A stretch of DNA of 64,000 nucleotides from Bog-473 sp963743785. GTDB lineage: Bacteria > Actinomycetota > Acidimicrobiia > Acidimicrobiales > RAAP-2. The notes beneath the pieces are model-generated. The model worked only from the letters and a program-made list of their open reading frames with translations. It searched no databases and was not told the origin of the DNA. Within the stretch, counting starts at the first letter, position 1; each line of letters starts with the position of its first letter. The position numbers and the translations under genes are program-made. This document shows positions 53,564 through 62,711 of the stretch, in pieces. Location: positions 1 to 64,000 of the forward strand of contig CAVURD010000034.1 in the NCBI GenBank assembly GCA_963743785.1, read 5' to 3'.

Positions 53564-54748
53564 ATGGAATTCGGCACTGAATTCGGCACACAATCCGACA
53601 CGGAACTCGACGCATTGGAAGCGGCGATGGATGTGGTTGCGACCGGCGATTTCTCGCAATACTCCGACTGCGGATCACAGCTGCGCATCCAGTCTCTCCA
53701 GTCGAAGATGGACTACATCAGAGCGAAGTCGATCGCCGCATTCGATGTCTGGGGGGCCTGGGGAGCCTCTGGGGCCCGCAGCGCCAAGAGCTGGGTGGCC
53801 AAAGAATGCCAGATCCCCAATGCCGAAGCCGCCCGCCAGCTCCGCCGGGGCCACCTGCTGTGCCATCTGCCAAAGTTCGACGAGGCCTGGTCGAGGGGTG
53901 AGATCACGAAGGACCACGTCGACCGGATCGGCCGTGCTCGCAACCCGAGGACCGAAGATTTCCTCGAGCGTGACGAGGACATGCTCTTGGACAAGGCGAT
54001 CGGCAACACCTTCCCCGACTTCGAACGCATCGTCGACTACTGGTCGCAACACGCCGATCCCGACGGGGTCGAAGAGGATGCCATGGAACAACGGGCCCGG
54101 CGCGACGTCTACCTGGTCCCTAGCGTCGGTGGCATCTACTTGGGCAAGATGACGCTCGACACGGTGTCCGGAGCCATTGTCGACGGGGAACTGACCCGGA
54201 TCGAGCAGGAACTCTTCCAGGAGGACTGGGCCAAGGCTGAAGCAGACCTGGGCCGCGCCCCCAAAGTCGAGGAGCTCTGCCGGACTGCGGCGCAACGCCG
54301 GGCCGATGCCCTGGTCGAAATGGCCACCCGTTCCAGGACCGCCCCGGCCGACGGCGCCCGCCCCGCCCCTCTCTTCACGGTCCTGGTCGGCTACGAAACA
54401 ATGCACGGTCGCATGTGCGAGTTGGCCGGAGGTTCCCGAATGGTCCTCTCGCCGGGTTCCCTGCTCCCCTGGCTCGACCAGGCCTACATCGAACGGGCCG
54501 TGTTCACCGCCAAGAACCGGGTCGAGGTCAGCGAGACGTCGAGGTTCTTCGTCGGCGCCACCCGCCGGGCCCTCGAGATCCGGGACCGAGAGTGCACCGA
54601 CCCCTATTGCCACGAGCCCGTCGAGCGTTGTCAGGCCGATCACATCATCGAATGGTCGCAGAACGGCCCCACGACCCAGGAGAACGGCCGACTCCTGTGC
54701 GGCTTCCACAATCGAATGCGAAACCAGAGGCCCCCGCCCGACGACTAA
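53564..54748 (+). CDS. DUF222/13E12-type HNH endonuclease
   Basis: 394 residues. The N-terminal DUF222 helical region (about 20-260) includes QSLQSKMDYIRAKSIAAFDV and RGEITKDHVDRIG. The C-terminal HNH fold has CTDPYCHEPVERCQADHIIEW, then NGRLLCGFHNRM (near residues 345-390), with its zinc cysteines and catalytic His. These genes occur in many copies in actinobacteria. The protein opens with a doubled EFGTEFGT from an 11-bp DNA repeat. Whether it cuts DNA freely or is a recombination factor is not known. Confidence 0.9.
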   Translation: MEFGTEFGTQSDTELDALEAAMDVVATGDFSQYSDCGSQLRIQSLQSKMDYIRAKSIAAFDVWGAWGASGARSAKSWVAKECQIPNAEAARQLRRGHLLCHLPKFDEAWSRGEITKDHVDRIGRARNPRTEDFLERDEDMLLDKAIGNTFPDFERIVDYWSQHADPDGVEEDAMEQRARRDVYLVPSVGGIYLGKMTLDTVSGAIVDGELTRIEQELFQEDWAKAEADLGRAPKVEELCRTAAQRRADALVEMATRSRTAPADGARPAPLFTVLVGYETMHGRMCELAGGSRMVLSPGSLLPWLDQAYIERAVFTAKNRVEVSETSRFFVGATRRALEIRDRECTDPYCHEPVERCQADHIIEWSQNGPTTQENGRLLCGFHNRMRNQRPPPDD

Positions 54749-54853
54749 CGGTGGTGGCGGGATTGGCTGGGCCCGGAGACTGCCGGAGGCCGGCTGGAGA
54801 CTGCCGGCTGGAGACGACCGGCACGGAGACAGCTGTGTTCCCGATGTCCGTCC

Positions 54854-55915
54854 TCAGGTGATCAGGGCCGCCAGTACTTCCCGCGTTCGCTCCAGCTGCT
54901 CTCGGGTCACATGCTCGTCCGGGTGGTGGGCCAGCAGCGGATCACCGGGACCGAAGTTCGCCCCCGGGACACCGTGGGCCCAGAAGGAGGCGACATCGGT
55001 CCAGCCGACTTTGGCCCGGGGGTCGGTCTTCGTCGCAGCCACCAGAGCGGCCAGCAGGGGGTGACCCAACGAGGGCGGCGCCCCATCGGCCGCATCCAGC
55101 ACCACGAAGGTGTCACCGTCTTCGGTGTCGAATGTCCCCGCCAGCACCTCCCGGACGAAAGCTTCCGCCGTTGCCGCGTCACGATCGGGTGCGTAACGAA
55201 AGTTCAACGTCACGGTGGCCGCGTCGGGGACGACGTTGCCCGCCACCCCGCCATCGACAGCAACCGCCTGGAGCTGCTCGGCGAAGGCGCAGCCCTCGAG
55301 CACGGCCGTGCGACCTTCCCAATCGGCTACGCGTTGGAGCACCGCTCCGAGACGATGGATGGCGTTACGGCCGGTGAACGGGCGGGCCGTGTGGGCCCGG
55401 ACGCCCCGCAGCGAAATCTTGAGCCGCATCGTGCCCTGGCAACCCGCTTCAACCAGCCCAGAGGTGGGCTCACCGAGGATGGCGGCGTCGCCGGCCAATA
55501 GGTCGGGGCGTGCCGACCACAGCTCGAGGAGCCCGCTCTGGTCGCGACCTATCTCCTCGCGGGCGTAGAAACACCACGTGAGATCGGCCGAAGGGCTGGG
55601 CGTGGTCGTGGCCAAGTCCAGCATGACGGCCAAACCGCCCTTCATGTCCGAGGCGCCGACTCCCCACAGCGTGTCGCCGTCGACCCGGGCGTCGACGTTG
55701 TTCGCCGGCGGCACCGTATCGAGGTGGCCGGCCAGCACCAATCGTTGGTGGCGACCCAGCGAGGTGCGGGCCACGACGTTGTCCCCGACCCGCTCCGTCT
55801 CCAGCCAGTCACAGGCCTTGAGTCGCGCCACCACCAGGTCGGCCAGCACTCCTTCGTCATGGCTGACGGAGGGGATGCCCACCAGTTCGGCGGTCGACGC
55901 GAGAAGATCCGTCAT
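54854..55915 (-). CDS. dapE: Succinyl-diaminopimelate desuccinylase
   Basis: 353 residues, M20 peptidase fold. Zinc ligands and catalytic Glu: LAGHLDTVP (H), GVGASDMKGG (D), YAREEIGRDQSG (catalytic Glu and ligand), GEPTSGLVEAGCQG and the C-terminal LLAHHPDEH. The middle lid domain has VRAHTARPFTGRNA. It releases succinate from N-succinyl-L,L-diaminopimelate in lysine and peptidoglycan precursor synthesis. It lies 57 bp after dapD on the same strand. Confidence 0.92.
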   Translation of the reverse strand: MTDLLASTAELVGIPSVSHDEGVLADLVVARLKACDWLETERVGDNVVARTSLGRHQRLVLAGHLDTVPPANNVDARVDGDTLWGVGASDMKGGLAVMLDLATTTPSPSADLTWCFYAREEIGRDQSGLLELWSARPDLLAGDAAILGEPTSGLVEAGCQGTMRLKISLRGVRAHTARPFTGRNAIHRLGAVLQRVADWEGRTAVLEGCAFAEQLQAVAVDGGVAGNVVPDAATVTLNFRYAPDRDAATAEAFVREVLAGTFDTEDGDTFVVLDAADGAPPSLGHPLLAALVAATKTDPRAKVGWTDVASFWAHGVPGANFGPGDPLLAHHPDEHVTREQLERTREVLAALIT

Positions 55916-55972
55916 GGATTCACCGCGTTTCGGCTGGGCCTCACCAGGTCACGTGCGTTGGAGCGCACGTGC

Positions 55973-56800
55973 TCACGTGCTGACGCCATGGGTGCGCAGG
56001 ACGTCATTGAGCTGTGCTTTGTCGTGCCGCTCCCCCTCGGTCAACCGCTTGATCACCAGGACGCAGGGCAGGAAGAATTCCCCGCCGGGGTACTGGCGGC
56101 GGCGGCTGGCCGAGACGGCCACGCACCAGGCCGGCACGATCCCCCGGCTGATCTCCTCGCCGGTCTCGGCGTCGATGACGGGAATCGACGGGTTGAGGAT
56201 GGTGCCCGAACCGAGCACCGACCCTCTGCCAACGCGGGCTCCGTCGGTCACCATGCAGCGGCTCCCGACGAACGCATCGTCTTCGACCACCACGGGACGG
56301 GCGTTGGGGGGCTCGAGCACGCCACCGATGCCGACCCCACCCGAAAGGTGCACCCGCGCCCCGATCTGGGCGCAGGAGGCCACGGTGGCCCAGGTGTCGA
56401 CCAAGGTGTTCTCCCCCACCCAGGCCCCGATGTTGACGTAGGAGGGCATGAGCACCACGCCACGCGAGAGGAACGAGCCCCAGCGGGCCGAGGCGCCGGG
56501 CAGCACCCGGACGCCGGCCGCGGCGAAGTCGTGCTTCAGCGGCAACTTGTCGGCGTACTCGAACGGGCCGTGCTCGATCGTCTCCATGCCCCGAACGGCG
56601 AAGAACAGCAGGATCGACTTCTTGAGCCATTCGTGCACCACCACCTCATCGGTACCGGTGTCGACCTCGGCCACCCGGGCCTGACCCGAGTCGAGCAGGG
56701 CGATGGCCTCTTCCACCACCGCGGCCGCGTCGGTGTCTTTGGGGGAGAGGTCGCCACGCCGTTCCCACAGCTCTTCGATGCTTGCCTGCAGATCAGCCAT
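55973..56800 (-). CDS. dapD: 2,3,4,5-tetrahydropyridine-2,6-dicarboxylate N-succinyltransferase
   Basis: 275 residues from the ATG at 56800. An N-terminal helical part is followed by a left-handed beta helix of hexapeptide repeats (residues about 105-225; SYVNIGAWVGENTLVDTWA, VGRGSVLGSGTIL). It ends RRRQYPGGEFFLPCVLVIKR, as in DapD. It uses succinyl-CoA. It lies 8 bp from dapC and 57 bp from dapE. Confidence 0.93.
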   Translation of the reverse strand: MADLQASIEELWERRGDLSPKDTDAAAVVEEAIALLDSGQARVAEVDTGTDEVVVHEWLKKSILLFFAVRGMETIEHGPFEYADKLPLKHDFAAAGVRVLPGASARWGSFLSRGVVLMPSYVNIGAWVGENTLVDTWATVASCAQIGARVHLSGGVGIGGVLEPPNARPVVVEDDAFVGSRCMVTDGARVGRGSVLGSGTILNPSIPVIDAETGEEISRGIVPAWCVAVSASRRRQYPGGEFFLPCVLVIKRLTEGERHDKAQLNDVLRTHGVST

Positions 56801-56808
56801 GCTGAACC

Positions 56809-57936
56809 CTACCCAGCACCCGACAGGCGCTCCGCCACCAGCTCGAGACGGAGCATCGGCTGCACCATGGCGATCCGTACGAAGCCGGCGCCGTCCGCCC
56901 CGTAGAGATCCCCCGGTCCGACCAGGAGCCCGGCCGTCCGAGCGAGTTCTTCGGCCATCGACCAGCCGTCGCTCCATCGCCCCTTCGGCACCGGCACCCA
57001 CAGGTAGAAGGCGCCCTCGGGGAGGTCCGTCGGGCAGCCCCACCGGGTCAGCACATCGGCCAGAAACGTCAGCCGCTCCAGGTACCGACCGCGTTGCACC
57101 TCGACATGGGCATCGTCGGCCAAGGCCACCGCCGCCGCGGCCTGCGCCGGTCCGGGCACCATCAGCCCGGCATGGCGCCGAACCAGGGCAAGGAACTCCA
57201 CCAACTCGGGATCGCCGGCAAAGAAGCCGACCCGGACGCCGGCCAGGTTCGAGCGTTTGGAGAGGGAGTGGACGGCCATCACCCCTTCCAAGCCGTGTTC
57301 CAGTACGGAGCGGGGCCGCCCTGCCCAGGTGAACTCGGCGTAGCACTCGTCGGAGAACACCGGAACATCGTGAGCCCGACCCCAGGCGGCTTCGGCTCCC
57401 AGGTCACCCAGCCCGCCGGTGGGGTTGGACGGAGAGTTGGACCACAGGACGAGGGCCCGTTCGGCGTCCGACTCGGCGATGCCACTGAGATCGAGTCCCC
57501 CCACCTTGCCGGGGGCGGGCGGCACCGGCACGGCCCGGCAACCGGCGAGGAGGGCGCCCATGGCGTAGGTCGGGTAGGAGACGGCCGGGTACAGGACGGT
57601 GTCACGCGACGGCTGGCGCAGGCGGAGCATCCCGGGCACCGACGCCACCAGTTCCTTGGTGCCCACGCAGGCCGCCACCGACGAAGGCGACACCGATTCC
57701 AGTCCGAACCGGCGCGACAGCCAGGCTGCCGCCGCCTGGCGCAGGCCGAGGCTCCCGACCGAGGCTGGATACCCGCGCTCGCTCCCCGACCCCGACAGCG
57801 CGTCCACCACCGCCGGCAGGGGCGGGTCGCACGGCGTGCCGATGGAGCAGTCGACCATGCCACCGGGCAGGGCCTCGGCCAGTCGGCCGAGGTCGGCCAC
57901 CCGGTCGTAGGGATAGGGCGGGAGCTGGAAGGTCAC
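56809..57936 (-). CDS. dapC: Succinyldiaminopimelate aminotransferase
   Basis: 375 residues, fold-type I PLP enzyme. The lysine is in AVHSLSKRSNLAGVRVGFF (about 232). SNSPSNPTGG (near 162), VFSDECYAEF (near 190) and the final RIAMVQPM follow the aminotransferase class I/II pattern. The order dapC-dapD-dapE completes the succinylase route from tetrahydrodipicolinate. It may also accept other 2-oxo acids. Confidence 0.9.
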   Translation of the reverse strand: MTFQLPPYPYDRVADLGRLAEALPGGMVDCSIGTPCDPPLPAVVDALSGSGSERGYPASVGSLGLRQAAAAWLSRRFGLESVSPSSVAACVGTKELVASVPGMLRLRQPSRDTVLYPAVSYPTYAMGALLAGCRAVPVPPAPGKVGGLDLSGIAESDAERALVLWSNSPSNPTGGLGDLGAEAAWGRAHDVPVFSDECYAEFTWAGRPRSVLEHGLEGVMAVHSLSKRSNLAGVRVGFFAGDPELVEFLALVRRHAGLMVPGPAQAAAAVALADDAHVEVQRGRYLERLTFLADVLTRWGCPTDLPEGAFYLWVPVPKGRWSDGWSMAEELARTAGLLVGPGDLYGADGAGFVRIAMVQPMLRLELVAERLSGAG

Positions 57937-57937
57937 G

Positions 57938-57961
57938 GTGTCATCGTGTCATCGTGTCATC
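57938..57961. repeat. Three-unit 8-bp tandem repeat
   Basis: Three units of GTGTCATC lie just upstream of the dapC start, followed by a second imperfect GCGTCAC-type series to about 58025, in the spacer between dapC and hflX. Confidence 0.6.
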
Positions 57962-58028
57962 GTGGTGTCGGGGGCCACTGCGTCACTGCGTCACGGCGTC
58001 ACTTCGTCGCTGCGTGGTCATGGTGTGA

Positions 58029-59303
58029 TCACGACGTGGCCACGAACTCGGCGAAGCGTGCCTTGCCCACCTCGTCGAGGACGACCTGGAGCGTGGCGGA
58101 ATCCTCGCCGTCGGTCTGGCCCACGACCTCACCCTCCCGGTGCACCGCCGCCAGGATGTCGCCGCGGGCCCACGGCACCACCAGCTCCACCACCCGGTCG
58201 GAGCCACGAAGCCGGTCCGCGACCACTCGCAGGAAGTCGTCGATGCCCTCGCCGGTCTGGGCCGAGAGCAGCACGGAACCATCGAGTCGGTGGGCCAGCT
58301 CCTTGGCCGCTTGGGGAGCCCGATCGGCCTTGTTCACCACGATCAGTTGGGGCACCTCGCCCGCCCCGATCTCACGCAGGACCGTGCGTACGGCCGCCAT
58401 CTGCGTCTCGACGTGGGCCGCCGTGCCGTCCACCACGTGGATGAGGAGGTCGGCCAGACGCACCGAGTCCAGGGTGGACCGAAACGCCTCGACCAATTGG
58501 TGGGGCAACTTTCGCACGAAGCCCACCGTGTCGGTCACGAGCACCGTCTCGCCACCCGGCAGGGCGAACTGTCGCGTGCGCGGGTCGAGCGTGACGAACA
58601 GCCGGTTCCCGGCCAGCGCGTCGGCGTGGGTCAGCTGGTTGAGCAGCGTCGACTTCCCGGCGTTGGTGTAGCCCACCAGAGCGAGCTCACGGTGCCGGCC
58701 ACGGGCCCGGCTCCGCCGCTGCAGCGAGCGCGTGCGATCCACCTCGCGCAGGTCCGACTCCAACCGGTGCATGCGTCGGACCAGGCGTCGACGGTCCACC
58801 TCGAGCTGGGTCTCCCCCGGGCCCCGGGTCCCGATGCCGCCCGCCTGCTGGGAGAGCCCGCCGCCGCGGCCCCGCAACCGAGGCAGGCGGTACCGCAGCA
58901 GCGCCAGCTCCACCTGGGCCTTGCCCTCGGGACTCCGGGCGTTCTGGGCGAAGATATCGAGGATCACCGCCGTGCGGTCGATGGCGGTGCGCCCGAATAC
59001 CTTCTCCAGATTCCGTTGCTGGGCCGGGCTCAGCTCCTCGTCGAAGACCACCGTGTCGGCGTCGACCGACCGGCTCAACGCCGCGATCTCCTCCGCCTTG
59101 CCCCGCCCGACGAAGGTGGCCGGGTCCGGAGCGTCCCGGCGTTGGACCACCCGGGCCACCACGTCGGCTCCCGCACTGTCCACCAGTTGGGCCAGCTCGT
59201 CCATGGCCTCGTCGACGGCCTCGAGGGTGCTGCCCGGGAAGGCCACGCCGACCAGGATGATGCGTTCGCGAAACGACCGGTCGATCAACGTCCCCGGCAG
59301 CAT
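58029..59303 (-). CDS. hflX: Ribosome-associated GTPase HflX
   Basis: 424 residues. The N-terminal HflX domain has FVGRGKAEEI and FDEELSPAQQRNLE, with the signature GGIGTRGPGETQLE in the linker. The G domain has VGYTNAGKSTLLN (G1), DTVGFVRKLP (G3), VVNKADRA (G4) and SAQTGEG (G5). HflX splits or rescues stalled ribosomes under stress. The ATG at 59303 is 5 bp after the dapF stop, so it belongs to the miaB-miaA-dapF-hflX unit. Confidence 0.94.
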   Translation of the reverse strand: MLPGTLIDRSFRERIILVGVAFPGSTLEAVDEAMDELAQLVDSAGADVVARVVQRRDAPDPATFVGRGKAEEIAALSRSVDADTVVFDEELSPAQQRNLEKVFGRTAIDRTAVILDIFAQNARSPEGKAQVELALLRYRLPRLRGRGGGLSQQAGGIGTRGPGETQLEVDRRRLVRRMHRLESDLREVDRTRSLQRRSRARGRHRELALVGYTNAGKSTLLNQLTHADALAGNRLFVTLDPRTRQFALPGGETVLVTDTVGFVRKLPHQLVEAFRSTLDSVRLADLLIHVVDGTAAHVETQMAAVRTVLREIGAGEVPQLIVVNKADRAPQAAKELAHRLDGSVLLSAQTGEGIDDFLRVVADRLRGSDRVVELVVPWARGDILAAVHREGEVVGQTDGEDSATLQVVLDEVGKARFAEFVATS

Positions 59304-59308
59304 GTCGG

Positions 59309-60187
59309 TCAAGAGAGCATCCCCGGGTGAAGCTCGATATCGGCCACCTTGCGCACCGGGCCGGCCAGTACGGCGGGGGCGTCCGCCCCGCGGCCGAGGG
59401 TGACCTCCAACATGCCGCCCGGATTGTGGACCCGCACCGGTCCGGAGCCGCCCACCAGCTTCACGGCCCGGGCCACCGCCGCTGCCGCCACGCTGCCGGT
59501 TCCGCAAGCCAGCGTCTCCCCGGCGCCTCGCTCCCAGACCCGCAACTCGAGGAAGTCCCCGTCGGCGTCGTGGGCCAGCTCGATCCACTCCACGTTGATC
59601 CCGTCGGGGTACGCCGCCTGCAGCTGGGGTCCCCGGGTCTCGATCTCGACCCTGGCCAGCCCGGCGGACCCGGCGGCCCCGGCCACCCCGGGCCCGACCA
59701 ACACAAGGTGCGGATTGCCCACATCGGCCGTTCGGGCGGTCCGCCCGTCGATCTCCTCCTGGGCCGGGCCCACCGAGACCGCACCCATGTCGACACTGGC
59801 CCTGGCCCAACCCGGTTCTTCGCCGGGAAGGAAGGTCACGGTGCGCACGCCGCCGGCTGTGGCCACCGAGAACGTGGGCGGCGTGACCCATCCGGCGTCG
59901 ACCGCGGCCTGAGCCAGGCAACGGATGCCGTTGCCGCTCATCTCGGCCTCGCCGCCGTCGGCGTTGTGCAGTTGCATGGTCAGGTCGGCATTCTCAGCAC
60001 CCTCGGCAGCAGCACCGCCACCCCCGGCACCACCGCCGCGTCCGACCCGGATCACACCGTCGGCGCCGATGCCGCGGTGCCGGTGACAGAGCAGGCGGAT
60101 CTGGTCCCCGCTCAGGCGAAGGCTGCCATCGGGGTCGAGGACGACGAGGAAGTCGTTCCCCGCCCCTTCGTGCTTGGTGAGATGCAT
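59309..60187 (-). CDS. dapF: Diaminopimelate epimerase
   Basis: 292 residues from the ATG at 60187, or 302 from the GTG at 60217, which overlaps the miaA stop as GTGA. The two catalytic cysteines are in EMSGNGIRCLAQ (near 92) and ETLACGTGSVA (near 230, counting from the ATG). KHEGAGNDFLV and GIGADGVI complete the family pattern. A Gly/Ala-rich insert follows the GIGADGVI region. It converts L,L- to meso-DAP. Confidence 0.92.
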   Translation of the reverse strand: MHLTKHEGAGNDFLVVLDPDGSLRLSGDQIRLLCHRHRGIGADGVIRVGRGGGAGGGGAAAEGAENADLTMQLHNADGGEAEMSGNGIRCLAQAAVDAGWVTPPTFSVATAGGVRTVTFLPGEEPGWARASVDMGAVSVGPAQEEIDGRTARTADVGNPHLVLVGPGVAGAAGSAGLARVEIETRGPQLQAAYPDGINVEWIELAHDADGDFLELRVWERGAGETLACGTGSVAAAAVARAVKLVGGSGPVRVHNPGGMLEVTLGRGADAPAVLAGPVRKVADIELHPGMLS

Positions 60188-60213
60188 GAGATGCACCACT
60201 CCATTCTCGCAGG

Positions 60214-61137
60214 TCACCGTCGCCGGCCGTGCGCTCCCAGGGCGTGATCGAGCCGTTCGTCCAGGTCAACTCCCGGTTCGGCCCAGGCGATCCGCGGGTC
60301 CCGGCGGAACCAGCTGGCCTGGCGCCGGGCCAGGGTCCTGGTCCGGCGCACCGCTTCCTCCACGCAGGCGGCCAGGTCGCTCCCACCCTCCACGTGCGCC
60401 AGGAGCTCCCGGTACCCGAGCGCCTGCCGGGCCGTCCGCCCGATGCCCTGGGGACGCTCGGACAAGGCGCGCACCTCATCGAGCAGTCCGGCGTCCATCC
60501 ACTCGGCGAAACGCTTCTCGATCTGGCGATCCACCTCGTCGGGCGCCGCCACGATGCCGATCATCGGGACCGTCGAGGGCGGATACGCCTCCAGGCCCGG
60601 CCCGAAGGATGAAAAGGGTTGGCCCGACCCGATCGTGACCTCGAGGGCGCGGACGATCCGGCGCCGGTTGGTCGGCTCCATCCGCTCCGCCCCCAACGGA
60701 TCCAGAAGGGCCAGCCGGTCATGCAACCCCACCACGTCGATCACTCCGTCATCGAGCTCGCGCTCCAAGATCGCGACGACATCGGGATAGCGGCCCGGAA
60801 TGCGCAGGTCGTCCACGACCGCACGCAGGTACAGTCCCGTCCCCCCCACCAACAACGCGTGCCGGCCCCTCGCCTCGATGTCGGCCAGGACCGATCGGGC
60901 CGTCAGCTGGAACTCCGAGACGGTGTATTCGGTCTCCGGATCGACGAGGTCGATCAGATGGTGCGGTACCTGGGTCTGCTCGGCCGCTGTGGGCTTGGAG
61001 GTGCCCAGATCCATCCCTCGATACACGCACATGGAGTCCACCGAGACGATCTCGGTGTCGCCGCGCCGCAGCGCCACGGCCCGAGCGGCTTCCGACTTCC
61101 CCGATGCCGTCACCCCGACCAGGGCGACGGCGGTCAC
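60214..61137 (-). CDS. miaA: tRNA dimethylallyltransferase
   Basis: 307 residues from the GTG at 61137 (GTGA overlap with miaB). Walker A GVTASGKSEA, DSMCVYRGMDLGTSKPT, VGGTGLYLRAVV and the C-terminal RRTRTLARRQASWFRRDPRI are the MiaA signatures. It adds an isopentenyl group to A37 of tRNAs reading UNN codons, the substrate for MiaB. Confidence 0.95.
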   Translation of the reverse strand: MTAVALVGVTASGKSEAARAVALRRGDTEIVSVDSMCVYRGMDLGTSKPTAAEQTQVPHHLIDLVDPETEYTVSEFQLTARSVLADIEARGRHALLVGGTGLYLRAVVDDLRIPGRYPDVVAILERELDDGVIDVVGLHDRLALLDPLGAERMEPTNRRRIVRALEVTIGSGQPFSSFGPGLEAYPPSTVPMIGIVAAPDEVDRQIEKRFAEWMDAGLLDEVRALSERPQGIGRTARQALGYRELLAHVEGGSDLAACVEEAVRRTRTLARRQASWFRRDPRIAWAEPGVDLDERLDHALGAHGRRR

Positions 61138-62534
61138 GCGCTGGCCACCGGGATTCGGACCCGATGCCGCGGCCGCGCCGTCACCGCATCGAGGACGCCC
61201 GACAGGTGGTGAGGGTGCCCGGCCGTGATGGTGACCCGGGCCACACACCCCGCCACCGGGGTGCCGGCCATGCCCGGACCGGTGGCCGCGAAGTGGACCA
61301 GCTTCCCTTGGCGGGTCCGCCCCGTCAGCATCGACTCGTCGCGGCGGCTCACGCCTTCCACCAGCACCTCCTCGACCCGGCCGACCCGGGCCTGGTGCCG
61401 GGCCAGGGCCGAGCGCTCCACCACCGTCTTGAGGCGGGCGAACCGGTCGGCGATGACGTCCGGTGCGATGAAGTCCTCCTCCATGTCGGCGGCCCTGGTG
61501 CCGGGCCGAGGCGAGAAGATGAAGGTGTACGCGCTGTCGTAGGCCGCTTCGGCCGCCACGGCCAACGTGTCCTCGAATTCGCGCTCGGTCTCACCGGGGA
61601 AGCCCACGATGATGTCGGTGGTCACCGCCAGGTCGTCGATGGCCGCTCGGGCTGCCGCCAACCGCTCCAGGTAGCGCTCGGCCGTGTAGCCCCGGCGCAT
61701 GGCCGACAGGACCCGCGAGCTCCCCGATTGCAGCGGGAGGTGGAGCTGCTCACAGACCTCGGGCGTGTCGGCCATGGCCGCGATGGTCTCGGGCCGCAGG
61801 TCCTTGGGGTGGGGGCTGGTGAAGCGGATGCGCCCGATGCCGTCGACGGCGCCGATCCGCCCGAGGAGGTCGGCGAAGAGGGGGCGGCGGTGGGTGATGT
61901 CACGTCCGTACGAGTTGACGTTCTGGCCAAGCAGGGTGACCTCCATGACGCCGCGCCGAGCCAGTTCTTCGATCTCTCCGACGATGTCGTTGACCGGCCG
62001 GCTCACTTCGGGCCCGCGCACCGCCGGCACGATGCAGAACGCACACGAGTTGTCACACCCCATCTGGATGTTCACCCACGCCGCATAGGGCAGTTCACGC
62101 ACGGCCGCCGGCGCCATGAGATGGTTGGAGATCGTCTCGGGATCGGGCGCATCGAGGATCTCCATCACCTGGCCCTCGGTGGTGGACCGCCGCAACAGGC
62201 CCGGCGCACTGCCCAGGTTGTGGGTCCCGAAGACCACGTCGACCCAACCCACCTTCTCTTGAATCAACTCCCGGTCCTTCTGGGCCAGGCAGCCGCCGAC
62301 GGCGATCTGCAGGCCCGGCTTGGCGTCTACCAGTGTCTTGAGGCTGCCCAGTGTGCCGTAGAGCTTCTGATCGGCGTTCTCCCGGATGCAGCACGTGTTG
62401 AGGACCACCACGTCGGCCTGCTCCATGATCTCGGTCGGCTCCAGGCCATCGGCCACCAGCATCCCGGCCAGGCGCTCGGAGTCGTGCTCGTTCATCTGGC
62501 ACCCGAACGTGCGGATGTAGAAGGACTTGGGCAT
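61134..62534 (-). CDS. miaB: tRNA-2-methylthio-N6-dimethylallyladenosine synthase
   Basis: 466 residues. The N-terminal UPF0004 cluster uses TFGCQMN, VLNTCCIRE and VGGCLAQ. The radical SAM cluster is GCDNSCAFCIVP (C-x3-C-x2-C). The C-terminal TRAM domain ends the protein. It methylthiolates i6A37. First gene of the unit, diverging from the next gene across 157-177 bp that contain a 10-bp tandem repeat. Confidence 0.96.
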   Translation of the reverse strand: MPKSFYIRTFGCQMNEHDSERLAGMLVADGLEPTEIMEQADVVVLNTCCIRENADQKLYGTLGSLKTLVDAKPGLQIAVGGCLAQKDRELIQEKVGWVDVVFGTHNLGSAPGLLRRSTTEGQVMEILDAPDPETISNHLMAPAAVRELPYAAWVNIQMGCDNSCAFCIVPAVRGPEVSRPVNDIVGEIEELARRGVMEVTLLGQNVNSYGRDITHRRPLFADLLGRIGAVDGIGRIRFTSPHPKDLRPETIAAMADTPEVCEQLHLPLQSGSSRVLSAMRRGYTAERYLERLAAARAAIDDLAVTTDIIVGFPGETEREFEDTLAVAAEAAYDSAYTFIFSPRPGTRAADMEEDFIAPDVIADRFARLKTVVERSALARHQARVGRVEEVLVEGVSRRDESMLTGRTRQGKLVHFAATGPGMAGTPVAGCVARVTITAGHPHHLSGVLDAVTARPRHRVRIPVASA

Positions 62535-62613
62535 CCCGGCGAGTCTACGACCCTGCCCCTTGGCTCAATCCCCGGGCCGCCCGGTCCCTACGCCCACTCC
62601 AGACGCCCGTCCT

Positions 62614-62683
62614 TCCCGCTCTGTCCCGCTCTGTCCCGCTCTGTCCCTCTCTGTCCCGCTCTGTCCCGCTCTGTCCCGCTCTG
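62614..62683. repeat. Seven-unit 10-bp tandem repeat (TCCCGCTCTG)
   Basis: Seven units in a row; the fourth has one substitution (TCCCTCTCTG). They lie in the divergent region between miaB and the next gene, so copy number could alter promoter spacing. Confidence 0.85.
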
Positions 62684-62711
62684 ATGGCACGTGCCGTACC
62701 ATTTCGCCTCG

